Shown here: positions 10,213 to 17,465 of the stretch, one piece after another | How positions within the stretch are numbered: position 1 is the first letter of the stretch | Layout of the letters: each line of letters opens with the position of its first letter | From: Methylophilus sp. | Lineage (GTDB): Bacteria > Pseudomonadota > Gammaproteobacteria > Burkholderiales > Methylophilaceae | Assembly (NCBI RefSeq): GCF_008015755.1 | Contig: NZ_SSGF01000033.1 | Location: forward strand, 1-35,237 | DNA length: 35,237 nt | Direction: 5' to 3' | Made by a program: the position numbers and the translations under genes | The notes under the pieces: generated by a model | Told to the model about the DNA's origin: nothing | The model's database searches: none | The model's input: only the letters and a program-made list of their open reading frames with translations

Positions 10213-10246
10213 GGGGTTTCCTTCGTTGCGGCAAGAAATTGGATTT

Positions 10247-10275
10247 ATTATTCATGAATAAAAAAAGTGTGTCAA
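10247..10275 (-). promoter_or_regulatory. Sigma-70 promoter of the citE2-mch-citE1-prpBCD operon
   Basis: On the minus strand a perfect -35 TTGACA (10270-10275) is followed after exactly 17 bases by AATAAT (10247-10252). The predicted start is near 10240, giving a leader of about 28 bases with a good ribosome site. A 14-base perfect palindrome, TTATTCATGAATAA (10248-10261), overlaps the -10 box and spacer. Confidence 0.75.
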
Positions 10276-10278
10276 CAA

Positions 10279-10303
10279 ATATCTTATGTCTTATATAAGA
10301 TAT
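10279..10303. promoter_or_regulatory. Palindromic operator candidate between divergent promoters
   Basis: ATATCTTA (10279-10286) is mirrored by TAAGATAT (10296-10303), and a nested perfect 12-base palindrome TCTTATATAAGA lies at 10289-10300. The element sits between the -35 box of the prp operon (10270-10275) and the -35 box of the GntR gene (10311-10316). That is a fitting place for a repressor to control both. The dyad size suits a GntR-family dimer. Binding by the adjacent regulator is inferred. Confidence 0.6.
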
Positions 10304-10310
10304 AAAACAG

Positions 10311-10339
10311 TGGACAACAAAAAAACGCTGTGATATAAA
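10311..10339 (+). promoter_or_regulatory. Sigma-70 promoter of the GntR regulator gene
   Basis: TGGACA (10311-10316), a 17-base spacer, then TATAAA (10334-10339). Each box matches the consensus in five of six positions. The predicted start is near 10346, about 22 bases before the first ATG. Confidence 0.65.
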
Positions 10340-10367
10340 TTAAAAAACTTATTTTAGGTGCAATTTA

Positions 10368-11132
10368 ATGGTGCCAATCATGAATGGAGTCAGATCTATG
10401 GATAAGCAGTTGGGGTCACCGAGTTACAGGCCGCTGTATGACCAGATTAAGGTGCTAATCACGCAAAGCTTGATCGGAGGGGAGTGGCGTCCAGGCGATA
10501 TGATTCCCAGTGAGATTGACCTGGCGCAACGATTTAAAGTCAGTCAGGGCACGGTGCGCAAGGCGATTGATAGCTTGGCGACAGAAAATATCTTGATCCG
10601 TCGCCAGGGTAAAGGCACCTTTGTAGCCACGCACAACCAGGACGACGTCAAGCTGCGCTTTTTGCGCCTGACCGCTGAAAACGGCCAAAAGGAAATGCTG
10701 CAGAATGAGTTTATCTCCTGCATTAAAGGCAAGGCCAGTGTGCATATTGGCAAGGTGCTGGAAATGAAAGCCGGTGCCACGACCATTGATGTGAAGCGCT
10801 TGCTGACATTTTCCGGTAGGCCATTGATTTATGACCATATTATTGTGCCTGCCGCACCGTTTAAAGGTTTGAACCGCGCCAAGGTCGAAGAAAGCAATGG
10901 CTCGATGTATAGCATGTATGAGTCGCAGTTTGGCGTGCGTATGATCCGCGCCGAAGAGCGGATTAAAGCCGTGGCAGCCGATGCCGAAGTCGCGAAAGCA
11001 TTGGGCTTGAAAGAAGGTTATCCATTGCTGAGTATAGAGCGCGTGTCATTTACTTATGGCGATAAGCCGATGGAGTGGCGTTTGGGCTTGTGTTTGACGG
11101 ATGATCACCACTACATGAGCGAACTGGAATAG
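10368..11132 (+). CDS. GntR-family (HutC/UTRA subfamily) transcriptional regulator of the propionate/succinate cluster
   Basis: 254 residues. An N-terminal winged helix-turn-helix (about residues 18-85) contains the classic PLYDQIK, PGDMIPSE, VSQGTVRKAID and RRQGKGTFV segments. A UTRA ligand-binding domain follows (about 105-250), ending in the typical RLGLCLTDDHHYMSELE. Start choice is uncertain: the ATG at 10368 has AGGTG seven bases upstream, but the ATG at 10398 has GGAG at good distance and would also work. The gene is divergent from the prp operon and upstream of the malic enzyme-sdh operon, so it probably senses a cycle intermediate and controls one or both. In Burkholderiales a similar GntR gene precedes mdh-sdh (recalled, not checked). 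Related regulators have been called PrpQ; I leave the symbol blank. Confidence 0.85.
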   Translation: MVPIMNGVRSMDKQLGSPSYRPLYDQIKVLITQSLIGGEWRPGDMIPSEIDLAQRFKVSQGTVRKAIDSLATENILIRRQGKGTFVATHNQDDVKLRFLRLTAENGQKEMLQNEFISCIKGKASVHIGKVLEMKAGATTIDVKRLLTFSGRPLIYDHIIVPAAPFKGLNRAKVEESNGSMYSMYESQFGVRMIRAEERIKAVAADAEVAKALGLKEGYPLLSIERVSFTYGDKPMEWRLGLCLTDDHHYMSELE

Positions 11133-11143
11133 GGAGACTTTTT

Positions 11144-11228
11144 GAAAACGCATTTTCGCGTTGTTGGACTTAGCTTGCTGTACTGATCGTAAATTCTGCG
11201 CTTGTCCGTCTAACCAAAATGCATTTTG
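11144..11228. promoter_or_regulatory. Pair of GCATTTT palindromes upstream of the malic enzyme gene
   Basis: CAAAATGCATTTTG (11215-11228) is a perfect 14-base palindrome. GAAAACGCATTTTC (11144-11157) is an imperfect copy, 71 bases centre to centre, about seven helical turns. They lie in the leader of the maeB-sdh operon. A related AAAAAGCATTTTC plus GAAATGCAAAA pair occurs at 17389-17415 before the acyl-CoA synthetase gene. They could be operator sites for a shared regulator. No convincing -35/-10 pair was found nearby. Confidence 0.4.
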
Positions 11229-11279
11229 AAGAGTCTTGTTTGAACTCAAGGCTGTTGTAATAGAAAGAAGAGATCACAA

Positions 11280-12482
11280 ATGGACGATTTAAAGCAACGT
11301 GCGCTGGATTACCACCAGTTTCCCAAACCAGGGAAACTAAGCGTGGAATCGTCCAAGCCTTGTGCGACACAGCACGATTTATCGCTGGCTTATACGCCAG
11401 GCGTAGCTATGCCAGTGCTCGAAATTGAGGCGGATCCAGCCAATGCCTATAAATATACCAATAAAGGGAATTTAGTGGCGGTGATTACCGACGGCACTGC
11501 GGTGTTAGGCTTGGGTAATGTTGGCGCCCTGGCGGGCAAGCCTGTCATGGAAGGCAAGGGTGTGTTATTCAAGCGCTTTGCTGATATTGATGTGTTTGAT
11601 ATTGAGGTCAACGCTGCGACGCCGGATGAGTTTATCCAGACCGTAGTGAATATCGCACCAACCTTTGGTGGTATTAACCTCGAAGATATTGCTGCGCCAC
11701 ACTGTTTTTATATCGAAAACGAATTGAAAAAGCGCCTGGACATCCCGGTATTTCATGATGATCAGCATGGCACGGCGGTGATCGTCGCCGCCGCTTTGTT
11801 AAACGCACTTGAGCTCCAAGGCAAAACGTTGCCCCGCGCCAAAATTGTGTTTTTAGGCGCGGGCGCAGCGGGTTGTTCGTGTGCCAAGTTACTCAAGTTA
11901 ATGGGCGCCACCAATATCACCATGGTCGATCGCAAAGGCGTGCTGGATACCAGTCGTGATGATTTGCATGATAACAATCGTGAACTGGCGATTGCAGCAG
12001 GCAATGTCAACACGCTGGCGGATGCCATGCAGGGCGCTGATGTGTTTATCGGTGTATCCGCTAAAAATGGGTTGCCAGCAGAGTTGGTGACTAGCATGGC
12101 GGCCAAGCCGGTGATTTTTGCTTTAGCGAATCCTGATCCTGAAATTTTACCCAGCCAGGTCTTTGCCTTGCGTGATGACGTGATTATGGCCACCGGCCGC
12201 AGCGATTTCCCTAACCAGGTCAACAATGCCTTGTGTTTCCCTTATCTGTTTCGCGGTGCACTAGATGCTAAAGCCAAACAGATTACCGAGCAGATGAAAG
12301 TTGCCGCTGCCAAAGCGCTGAGCCAGTTGGCGCGCGAGCCAGTGCCTGCGCAGGTACTTGAGGCGTATCAGTTACAGTCTTTATCGTTTGGAAAAGACTA
12401 CATCATCCCTAAACCGTTTGATCCACGTTTGATGGAATACGTGGCTGGCGCCGTGGCGCGCGCGGCCAACGCAGTTGAGTAA
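11280..12482 (+). CDS. maeB: Malic enzyme (oxaloacetate-decarboxylating malate dehydrogenase), short form
   Basis: 400 residues: malic N-terminal domain (about 10-150) and NAD(P)-binding domain (about 160-400), without the phosphotransacetylase-like domain found in the roughly 760-residue MaeB. Catalytic Tyr38 (SLAYTPGVA), Lys93 (MEGKGVLFK) and metal ligands Glu135-Asp136 and Asp160-Asp161 (FHDDQHGTA) are present. The dinucleotide loop GAGAAG is at about 193-198. It converts malate to pyruvate and CO2 with NAD(P) reduction; cofactor preference cannot be read safely. It leads an operon with sdhCDABE, 11 bases upstream of sdhC, where many betaproteobacteria carry a true malate dehydrogenase. 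It would let the succinate and malate released by the methylcitrate cycle leave as pyruvate. Confidence 0.9.
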   Translation: MDDLKQRALDYHQFPKPGKLSVESSKPCATQHDLSLAYTPGVAMPVLEIEADPANAYKYTNKGNLVAVITDGTAVLGLGNVGALAGKPVMEGKGVLFKRFADIDVFDIEVNAATPDEFIQTVVNIAPTFGGINLEDIAAPHCFYIENELKKRLDIPVFHDDQHGTAVIVAAALLNALELQGKTLPRAKIVFLGAGAAGCSCAKLLKLMGATNITMVDRKGVLDTSRDDLHDNNRELAIAAGNVNTLADAMQGADVFIGVSAKNGLPAELVTSMAAKPVIFALANPDPEILPSQVFALRDDVIMATGRSDFPNQVNNALCFPYLFRGALDAKAKQITEQMKVAAAKALSQLAREPVPAQVLEAYQLQSLSFGKDYIIPKPFDPRLMEYVAGAVARAANAVE

Positions 12483-12493
12483 GTGTCGTTAGC

Positions 12494-12904
12494 ATGATTG
12501 TTAAAAAGCAAAAAAAACAGCGGCCCAAGAATCTGGATTTATTCACGATTCGCTTGCCGGTGAATGCCGTGGTGTCCATTTTGCACCGCGCCAGTGGGGT
12601 GGTGCTGTTTTTGATCCAGCCATTGTTGTTGTGGGCCTTGTATTTGTCGTTGTCGAGCGCACAAGGCTATGCCAGCGTGGCCGCGCAATGTCAGCAATGG
12701 CCAGTCAAGTTGCTGATCACTGTACTGGCGGGTGCATTTTTTCATCATTTTTATGCCGGTATTCGCCATCTGGCGATGGATGTGCACTGGATGACGACAT
12801 TGCAAAAAGCGCGCTTTTCGAGCCGTGTGGTGTTGTGGCTGGTCGCTGTCACCATGGTGAGCGTGATCTGGGCGATCTGGGTGAAAGGCGAGTATGTTGT
12901 TTGA
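12494..12904 (+). CDS. sdhC: Succinate dehydrogenase cytochrome b556 subunit SdhC
   Basis: 136 residues with three predicted membrane helices (about 27-50, 68-88 and 108-130). The family N-terminus (RLPVNAVVSILHRASGV) carries the quinone-site Ser/His/Arg region, and HHFYAGIRHLAMD (about residues 82-94) holds the expected haem b His. It anchors the SdhAB catalytic dimer and takes part in quinone reduction. It follows malic enzyme by 11 bases, so it is in the same operon. Its end overlaps the start of sdhD by 11 bases. Confidence 0.93.
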   Translation: MIVKKQKKQRPKNLDLFTIRLPVNAVVSILHRASGVVLFLIQPLLLWALYLSLSSAQGYASVAAQCQQWPVKLLITVLAGAFFHHFYAGIRHLAMDVHWMTTLQKARFSSRVVLWLVAVTMVSVIWAIWVKGEYVV

Positions 12905-13247
12905 GTTACTGACCGCCAAATACCCAGGCATGCGTCGCTGGTTGACGCAGCGTTTGTGTGCGCTGTCGATGGCGGTGGTCTTGCTGTTGTTGTGGTTGCG
13001 CGTGATGTGGCTGTCGCCACAAAGTTTTAATGAGTGGCAGGCCTTATTTGCACCATGGTGGTGGCGCTTGCTGACGCTGTGGTTTTTTGTCTGCATGCTG
13101 TTGCATGCCTGGTTGGGCGTGCGGGATGTGCTGCGTGATTATGTGCCGCATTTAGGTAGTCGCAATGTGTTGCAATGGCTGGTGAATATCTCGGTATGTG
13201 GCAATGCGCTAGCCGTGATGTGGATTTTATTTGGAATGGATTTTTAA
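12894..13247 (+). CDS. sdhD: Succinate dehydrogenase membrane anchor SdhD
   Basis: 117 residues, three hydrophobic helices (about 20-40, 55-78 and 92-115), with [16 protein letters not shown] (about 70-85) as the SdhD signature that includes haem and quinone residues. The ATG lies inside the last codons of sdhC, which indicates translational coupling. Together with SdhC it anchors complex II in the inner membrane. Confidence 0.92.
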   Translation: MLFELLTAKYPGMRRWLTQRLCALSMAVVLLLLWLRVMWLSPQSFNEWQALFAPWWWRLLTLWFFVCMLLHAWLGVRDVLRDYVPHLGSRNVLQWLVNISVCGNALAVMWILFGMDF

Positions 13248-13257
13248 GGTGAGTGGC

Positions 13258-15048
13258 ATGACCAATACAGCCAATACGACCGGTGCAAGCAAACTTCAGC
13301 ATCATCAGGTAGATGCCGTCATCATTGGCGGTGGCGGTGCAGGCCTGCGTGCCGCGCTGCAACTGGCTGAGTCAGGTGCCGATGTCGCCGTCTTGTCCAA
13401 AGTGTTCCCAACTCGCTCACACACCGTGGCGGCGCAGGGGGGTATCGCAGCAGCGCTGGGTAATGTGTCTGACGATAACTGGCTATGGCATATGTATGAC
13501 ACCATTAAAGGCTCGGATTACCTAGGTGACCAGGATGCGATCGAGTTTATGTGCCGCAATGCCGCCAAAGCGATTATCGAGCTGGAGCATTTTGGCATGC
13601 CGTTTGACCGCCTGGAAAACGGCCGTATTTTTCAACGCCCATTTGGCGGCATGACGCGCAATTTTGGTGAAACACCGATTTCACGTACCTGCGCCGTGGC
13701 AGACCGCACCGGCCATGCCATGTTGCATACCTTGTATCAGCGCAATATTAAAGCCAATACCCAGTTTTTAATCGAGTGGTTTGCACTCGACCTCATTCGA
13801 GATAGCGACGGCGATGTGCTGGGCGTGATCGCGCTGGAAATTGAAACTGGTGATATCCATGTCATTCACGCCAAAGCCACCATGCTGGCGACGGGCGGCG
13901 GTGGCCGTATTTTTCAGGCCAGTACCAATGCCTATATCAATACCGGCGACGGTTTGGGCATGGCGGCGCGGGCGGGCTTGCCTTTGCAGGATATGGAATT
14001 CTGGCAGTTTCACCCGACCGGCGTACTCAATGCCGGGGTGCTGATTACCGAGGGCGTGCGCGGCGAAGGGGGTTATTTAGTCAATAGCGACGGCGAGCGC
14101 TTTATGGAGCGCTATGCGCCCAGTGCCAAAGACCTCGCTAGCCGTGATGTGGTGTCGCGCGCCATGGCAACTGAAATTAAAGAAGGCCGCGGCATCGGCA
14201 AGCATAAAGATGCGGTGTTTCTCAAGCTGGATCATTTAGGCGAAGACATCATCAGCAAGCGCCTGCCTGGCATTCGCGAAATTGCCAAAACCTTTGCTGG
14301 CGTTGACCCAACGAATGATCCTATCCCAGTGGTGCCGACGGCGCATTACATGATGGGAGGCATCCCGACCAATCTCGACGGTCAGGTGGTGATGCATGAC
14401 GGGCAGTCTGAACGCGTTGTCAATGGATTGTATGCCGTGGGTGAATGTGCCTGTGTGTCTGTGCATGGCGCCAATCGTTTGGGTTCCAATTCCCTGTTAG
14501 ACCTGGTGGTATTTGGTAAAGCCGCAGGCGACAAAATGGCCGCCGATATCGCCACCAGCAAAGCGCATAAACCCTTACCCGCCAATGTCGCCGATGCCAC
14601 GCTGGCACGTGTGAATCGGTTGGAAAGCGCTGGCGCTGGCGAAAAAGTAGCCGAAGTTGGCTTGATTATGCGCCAAACCATGCAAAAACACTGTGGCGTG
14701 TTCCGTTTCCCTGATTTGCTGGAGCAGGGCGTTGATGCGATTAAACAAGTCGACCTGCAAGCACAGCACTTGAGAATTACCGATAAAAGCAAAGTATTTA
14801 ACACCGCCCGCGTCGAAGCGTTGGAGCTGGATAACCTGATGCAAGTGGCGCAGGCCACCATGCAAGCGGCACATGCCCGCCAGGAAAGCCGCGGCGCGCA
14901 TGCGCGTGAAGATTATCCTGAGCGTGACGATGCACAGTGGCTCAGCCATTCGCTGTATTTTGCCCATGAGCAAAAACTGGCCTATAAACCGGTGCGCCTG
15001 AATCCATTGACCGTAGAACCATTTGAGTTGAAGAAAAGGGTGTATTGA
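13258..15048 (+). CDS. sdhA: Succinate dehydrogenase flavoprotein subunit SdhA
   Basis: 596 residues from the ATG at 13258, which has AAGGTG six bases upstream; an in-frame ATG at 13231 overlaps sdhD and lacks a ribosome site. An FAD-binding GGGGAG is near residue 24. The covalent-FAD histidine is His55 in [31 protein letters not shown] and RDVVSRAM form the dicarboxylate site, and [18 protein letters not shown] is near residue 402. It oxidises succinate to fumarate. In this setting its main substrate source is plausibly the succinate made by PrpB, since no 2-oxoglutarate dehydrogenase genes are nearby. Confidence 0.97.
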   Translation: MTNTANTTGASKLQHHQVDAVIIGGGGAGLRAALQLAESGADVAVLSKVFPTRSHTVAAQGGIAAALGNVSDDNWLWHMYDTIKGSDYLGDQDAIEFMCRNAAKAIIELEHFGMPFDRLENGRIFQRPFGGMTRNFGETPISRTCAVADRTGHAMLHTLYQRNIKANTQFLIEWFALDLIRDSDGDVLGVIALEIETGDIHVIHAKATMLATGGGGRIFQASTNAYINTGDGLGMAARAGLPLQDMEFWQFHPTGVLNAGVLITEGVRGEGGYLVNSDGERFMERYAPSAKDLASRDVVSRAMATEIKEGRGIGKHKDAVFLKLDHLGEDIISKRLPGIREIAKTFAGVDPTNDPIPVVPTAHYMMGGIPTNLDGQVVMHDGQSERVVNGLYAVGECACVSVHGANRLGSNSLLDLVVFGKAAGDKMAADIATSKAHKPLPANVADATLARVNRLESAGAGEKVAEVGLIMRQTMQKHCGVFRFPDLLEQGVDAIKQVDLQAQHLRITDKSKVFNTARVEALELDNLMQVAQATMQAAHARQESRGAHAREDYPERDDAQWLSHSLYFAHEQKLAYKPVRLNPLTVEPFELKKRVY

Positions 15049-15049
15049 T

Positions 15050-15811
15050 ATGCGTTTCTCTATCTATCGTTTTAACCCGGACGTAGACACAAAACCCTAT
15101 ATGCAGGATTACGACGTCACGCTGGAAGACAGCGACCAGATGTTGCTGGATGCCTTGATGCGCATTAAAGAGCTGGATGAGTCGCTGAGTATGCGTAAGT
15201 CCTGCCGTGAAGGTGTCTGTGGTAGCGATGCCATGAATATCAATGGTAAAAACGGCCTAGCCTGTATTACCAAACTCAGTGAGTTGCAGGAGCCGGTGGT
15301 GTTACGTCCCATGCCTGGCCTGCCGGTGATCCGTGACCTAGTGGTCGACATGACGCAGTTTTTTGACAACTATCACTCGGTGATGCCGTATTTGCAAAAC
15401 CATGACACGCCGCCAGACACCGAGCGCCTGCAAAGCCCGGAAGACCGAGCCAAGCTTGATGGTATGTATGAGTGCATTTTATGCGGCGCTTGCACCACCT
15501 CGTGTCCGAGCTTCTGGTGGAACCCGGACAAGTTTGTCGGTCCGGCCGGGCTGATGCAGGCCTACCGTTTTATTGCCGATAGCCGCGACCAGGAGCAGGA
15601 CGCGCGCCTGGAAAACCTAGAAGACCCTTACCGTTTGTATCGTTGCCATAACATCATGAACTGTACCGATGTGTGCCCGAAAAAACTCAATCCGAATGCG
15701 GCGATTGCAGCGATTAAAGACCTCAAGATTGAAAAGGCCAAGGCACATAATGCAGCCAAGTCAGGCGATGCAAAACCAGGCAAGAAAATTTTTGGCATCA
15801 AGGTGTTATAG
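15050..15811 (+). CDS. sdhB: Succinate dehydrogenase iron-sulfur subunit SdhB
   Basis: 253 residues, about 15 longer than E. coli SdhB because of a Lys-rich tail. All cluster ligands are visible: [2Fe-2S] Cys52, Cys57, Asp60 and Cys72; CILCGAC and SCP (Cys142, 145, 148, 152); and CHNIMNCTDVCP (Cys199, 205, 209) for the [4Fe-4S] and [3Fe-4S] centres. It passes electrons from SdhA FAD to quinone. It starts one base after the sdhA stop codon. Confidence 0.97.
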   Translation: MRFSIYRFNPDVDTKPYMQDYDVTLEDSDQMLLDALMRIKELDESLSMRKSCREGVCGSDAMNINGKNGLACITKLSELQEPVVLRPMPGLPVIRDLVVDMTQFFDNYHSVMPYLQNHDTPPDTERLQSPEDRAKLDGMYECILCGACTTSCPSFWWNPDKFVGPAGLMQAYRFIADSRDQEQDARLENLEDPYRLYRCHNIMNCTDVCPKKLNPNAAIAAIKDLKIEKAKAHNAAKSGDAKPGKKIFGIKVL

Positions 15812-15819
15812 GAGCGCTA

Positions 15820-16107
15820 ATGTTGAATGCGGAAATTTTACGTGAAGCAGAGCAGCGGCGCCTGACCTGGCGTTGCCGCCGAGGCATGCTCGAGCTGGAT
15901 ATCGTGTTGCAACGCTTTGTCAGTGAGCACTTTAGCGGATTAACGCTGGCCGAAATGGAACAGCTCGATGCCTTGCTTGAACTGCCAGACAACATGTTTT
16001 GGGACTTGATACAGGGTGTCAACTCACAACCTGGCATGGCGGAATCCGCCGCTATTCTTGAAAAATTAAGAGCGAGCCGACCGACGGCAGAACAGGAAAC
16101 CGCATGA
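15820..16107 (+). CDS. sdhE: FAD assembly factor SdhE
   Basis: 95 residues of the SdhE/Sdh5 (formerly DUF339) family, which promotes covalent attachment of FAD to SdhA. The signature RGMLELD (about residues 20-26, family RGMxExD) is present, preceded by LTWRCR. It sits directly after sdhB and overlaps the next gene by four bases (ATGA). In many betaproteobacteria gltA follows sdhE; here a CitE-like gene does. Confidence 0.92.
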   Translation: MLNAEILREAEQRRLTWRCRRGMLELDIVLQRFVSEHFSGLTLAEMEQLDALLELPDNMFWDLIQGVNSQPGMAESAAILEKLRASRPTAEQETA

Positions 16108-17234
16108 GTCAGCACATGGGAGAAGAGCCAATTGCACTGGATGCCAGCGCATTGGGGGATTACTGGCCAGGCATACAGCTGTATTACCCGCCGGTGAAGT
16201 ATGCACCGAGCCTGGGCATTTATGAAGACATGGAGCAGGCGGCTAACCGCATGGTTAAGCACGCCCATTTCACCAATGCGCATACGCTGATTTTTGACCT
16301 GGAAGACGGCTGTCGACAGAAAGAAATGAGCCGCACTTTGCTGCGCCAGGAGTTGCCCAAGCTGCGCAAGGTAAATGAACGCGTGACGATTGCCATTCGT
16401 GCCAATTCCTTCCGTACTGACGAGTACGAAGAGGATATGAAACTGGTGCGCGACATGGGCGAGTATATCGACGTCGTCATGCTGGCCAAGGCGGGGGAGT
16501 CTTACGGCGCGGCTGAAGTGCGCGATCTGTCCAGCTTTTTGCTCAGTATCAATCCGCATATCACCATCCAGCCGATTATCGAGCACCCGAAGTCGCTCAA
16601 AATCGCGCCGGAACTCATGCAATACGACACCGTGAAACACGTGGTGTTTGGTATTCATGACTTTTCAAAAGCGCTGGGCATCCACATCACGCCCGAGCAC
16701 TGGATTGAAGAATTATTTTACTTTATTAACCAGCTGATTTTTGAAGCCAGGATTGCCGGTAAAGGCGTGATTGGCGGCGTGGAAACATTGATCGGCAGCA
16801 ACATCATGCCAGACAAGTTTGTCGAGCCGCACGATGTGCGCCGCTGGCTGGATTTGCATGGTGATCACGAGTCACGCGTGGTGTACAAGCATGCCTGCCA
16901 GGAGGCCGCGATGGGCCTGACCGGCAAGCAGGTGATCCATCCTGGCCATATCCATTTGTGTAAAACCGCTTATACACCGTCACCGACTGAAATTAACCAG
17001 AAAGTGGCCATTTTAAAAGCGGCGATTGAAGCGGATGCCTTGCTAGGTGGTGCGATCAAGTTTGATGGCGAAATGCTGGATCCACCCATGTTTGGTAAAG
17101 CCTTGCAGACCTTGCTGCGCGCACATGCCTTGCGTGCGCTCAAAGTGAGCGATATGGAGTTTGCATTACATGTCTTGCAGTTGATGCCAGCGCAAGTAGT
17201 CCGCCAAAACTGGCCTTATGGCATTTTGCTTTAA
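16104..17234 (+). CDS. CitE-like C-C lyase family protein 3
   Basis: 376 residues, longer than typical CitE (about 290). HpcH/HpaI/CitE-type TIM-barrel motifs are intact: FDLEDGC near residue 68, the Arg in AIRANSFRTDEY near 98, IIEHPKSL (Glu ligand) near 155, FGIHDFSKALG (Asp ligand) near 180 and VIHPGHIHLCKTAYTPS near 277. The C-terminal extension of about 70 residues is not recognised. It overlaps sdhE by four bases, so it is the last gene of the maeB-sdh operon. By family it should act on a (methyl)malyl-CoA or citramalyl-CoA type thioester. It may be a malyl-CoA lyase supplying malate or glyoxylate beside SDH and malic enzyme. The substrate is unknown. Confidence 0.65.
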   Translation: MSQHMGEEPIALDASALGDYWPGIQLYYPPVKYAPSLGIYEDMEQAANRMVKHAHFTNAHTLIFDLEDGCRQKEMSRTLLRQELPKLRKVNERVTIAIRANSFRTDEYEEDMKLVRDMGEYIDVVMLAKAGESYGAAEVRDLSSFLLSINPHITIQPIIEHPKSLKIAPELMQYDTVKHVVFGIHDFSKALGIHITPEHWIEELFYFINQLIFEARIAGKGVIGGVETLIGSNIMPDKFVEPHDVRRWLDLHGDHESRVVYKHACQEAAMGLTGKQVIHPGHIHLCKTAYTPSPTEINQKVAILKAAIEADALLGGAIKFDGEMLDPPMFGKALQTLLRAHALRALKVSDMEFALHVLQLMPAQVVRQNWPYGILL

Positions 17235-17432
17235 GAAATTCATTTTTAGCGCGAATCGCGGTGTTGCAGGCTGTTATTCATGGGTACTCGAAATCCTCAT
17301 GTACTTTAAGTACATTCCGGTTTCTGTGTTCCGTGCGCCTTGTGCTTCATCCCGCTCGCGCATTGATGCGTCTATTTGAGAGATTTTAAAAAGCATTTTC
17401 AAAAGAAATGCAAAATCAGCATCGCATAAACC
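17235..17432. other. Intergenic region with palindromes, possible dispersed repeat
   Basis: The gap between the CitE-like gene and the acyl-CoA synthetase gene. It contains CGCGA-A-TCGCG (17250-17260), a 17-base inverted repeat ATGTACTT-T-AAGTACAT (17299-17315), and near its end AAAAAGCATTTTC and GAAATGCAAAA (17389-17415), which resemble the palindromes before maeB. The central 17278-17365 part, with its GTACTCGAAATCC and CCCGCTCGCGCATT sections, has the look of a multicopy intergenic element, but only one copy is in the window. No convincing promoter or T-run terminator was seen. Confidence 0.4.
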
Positions 17433-17465
17433 ATGCATGCACAGAGTGAATGGAAAGGTTTGAAC

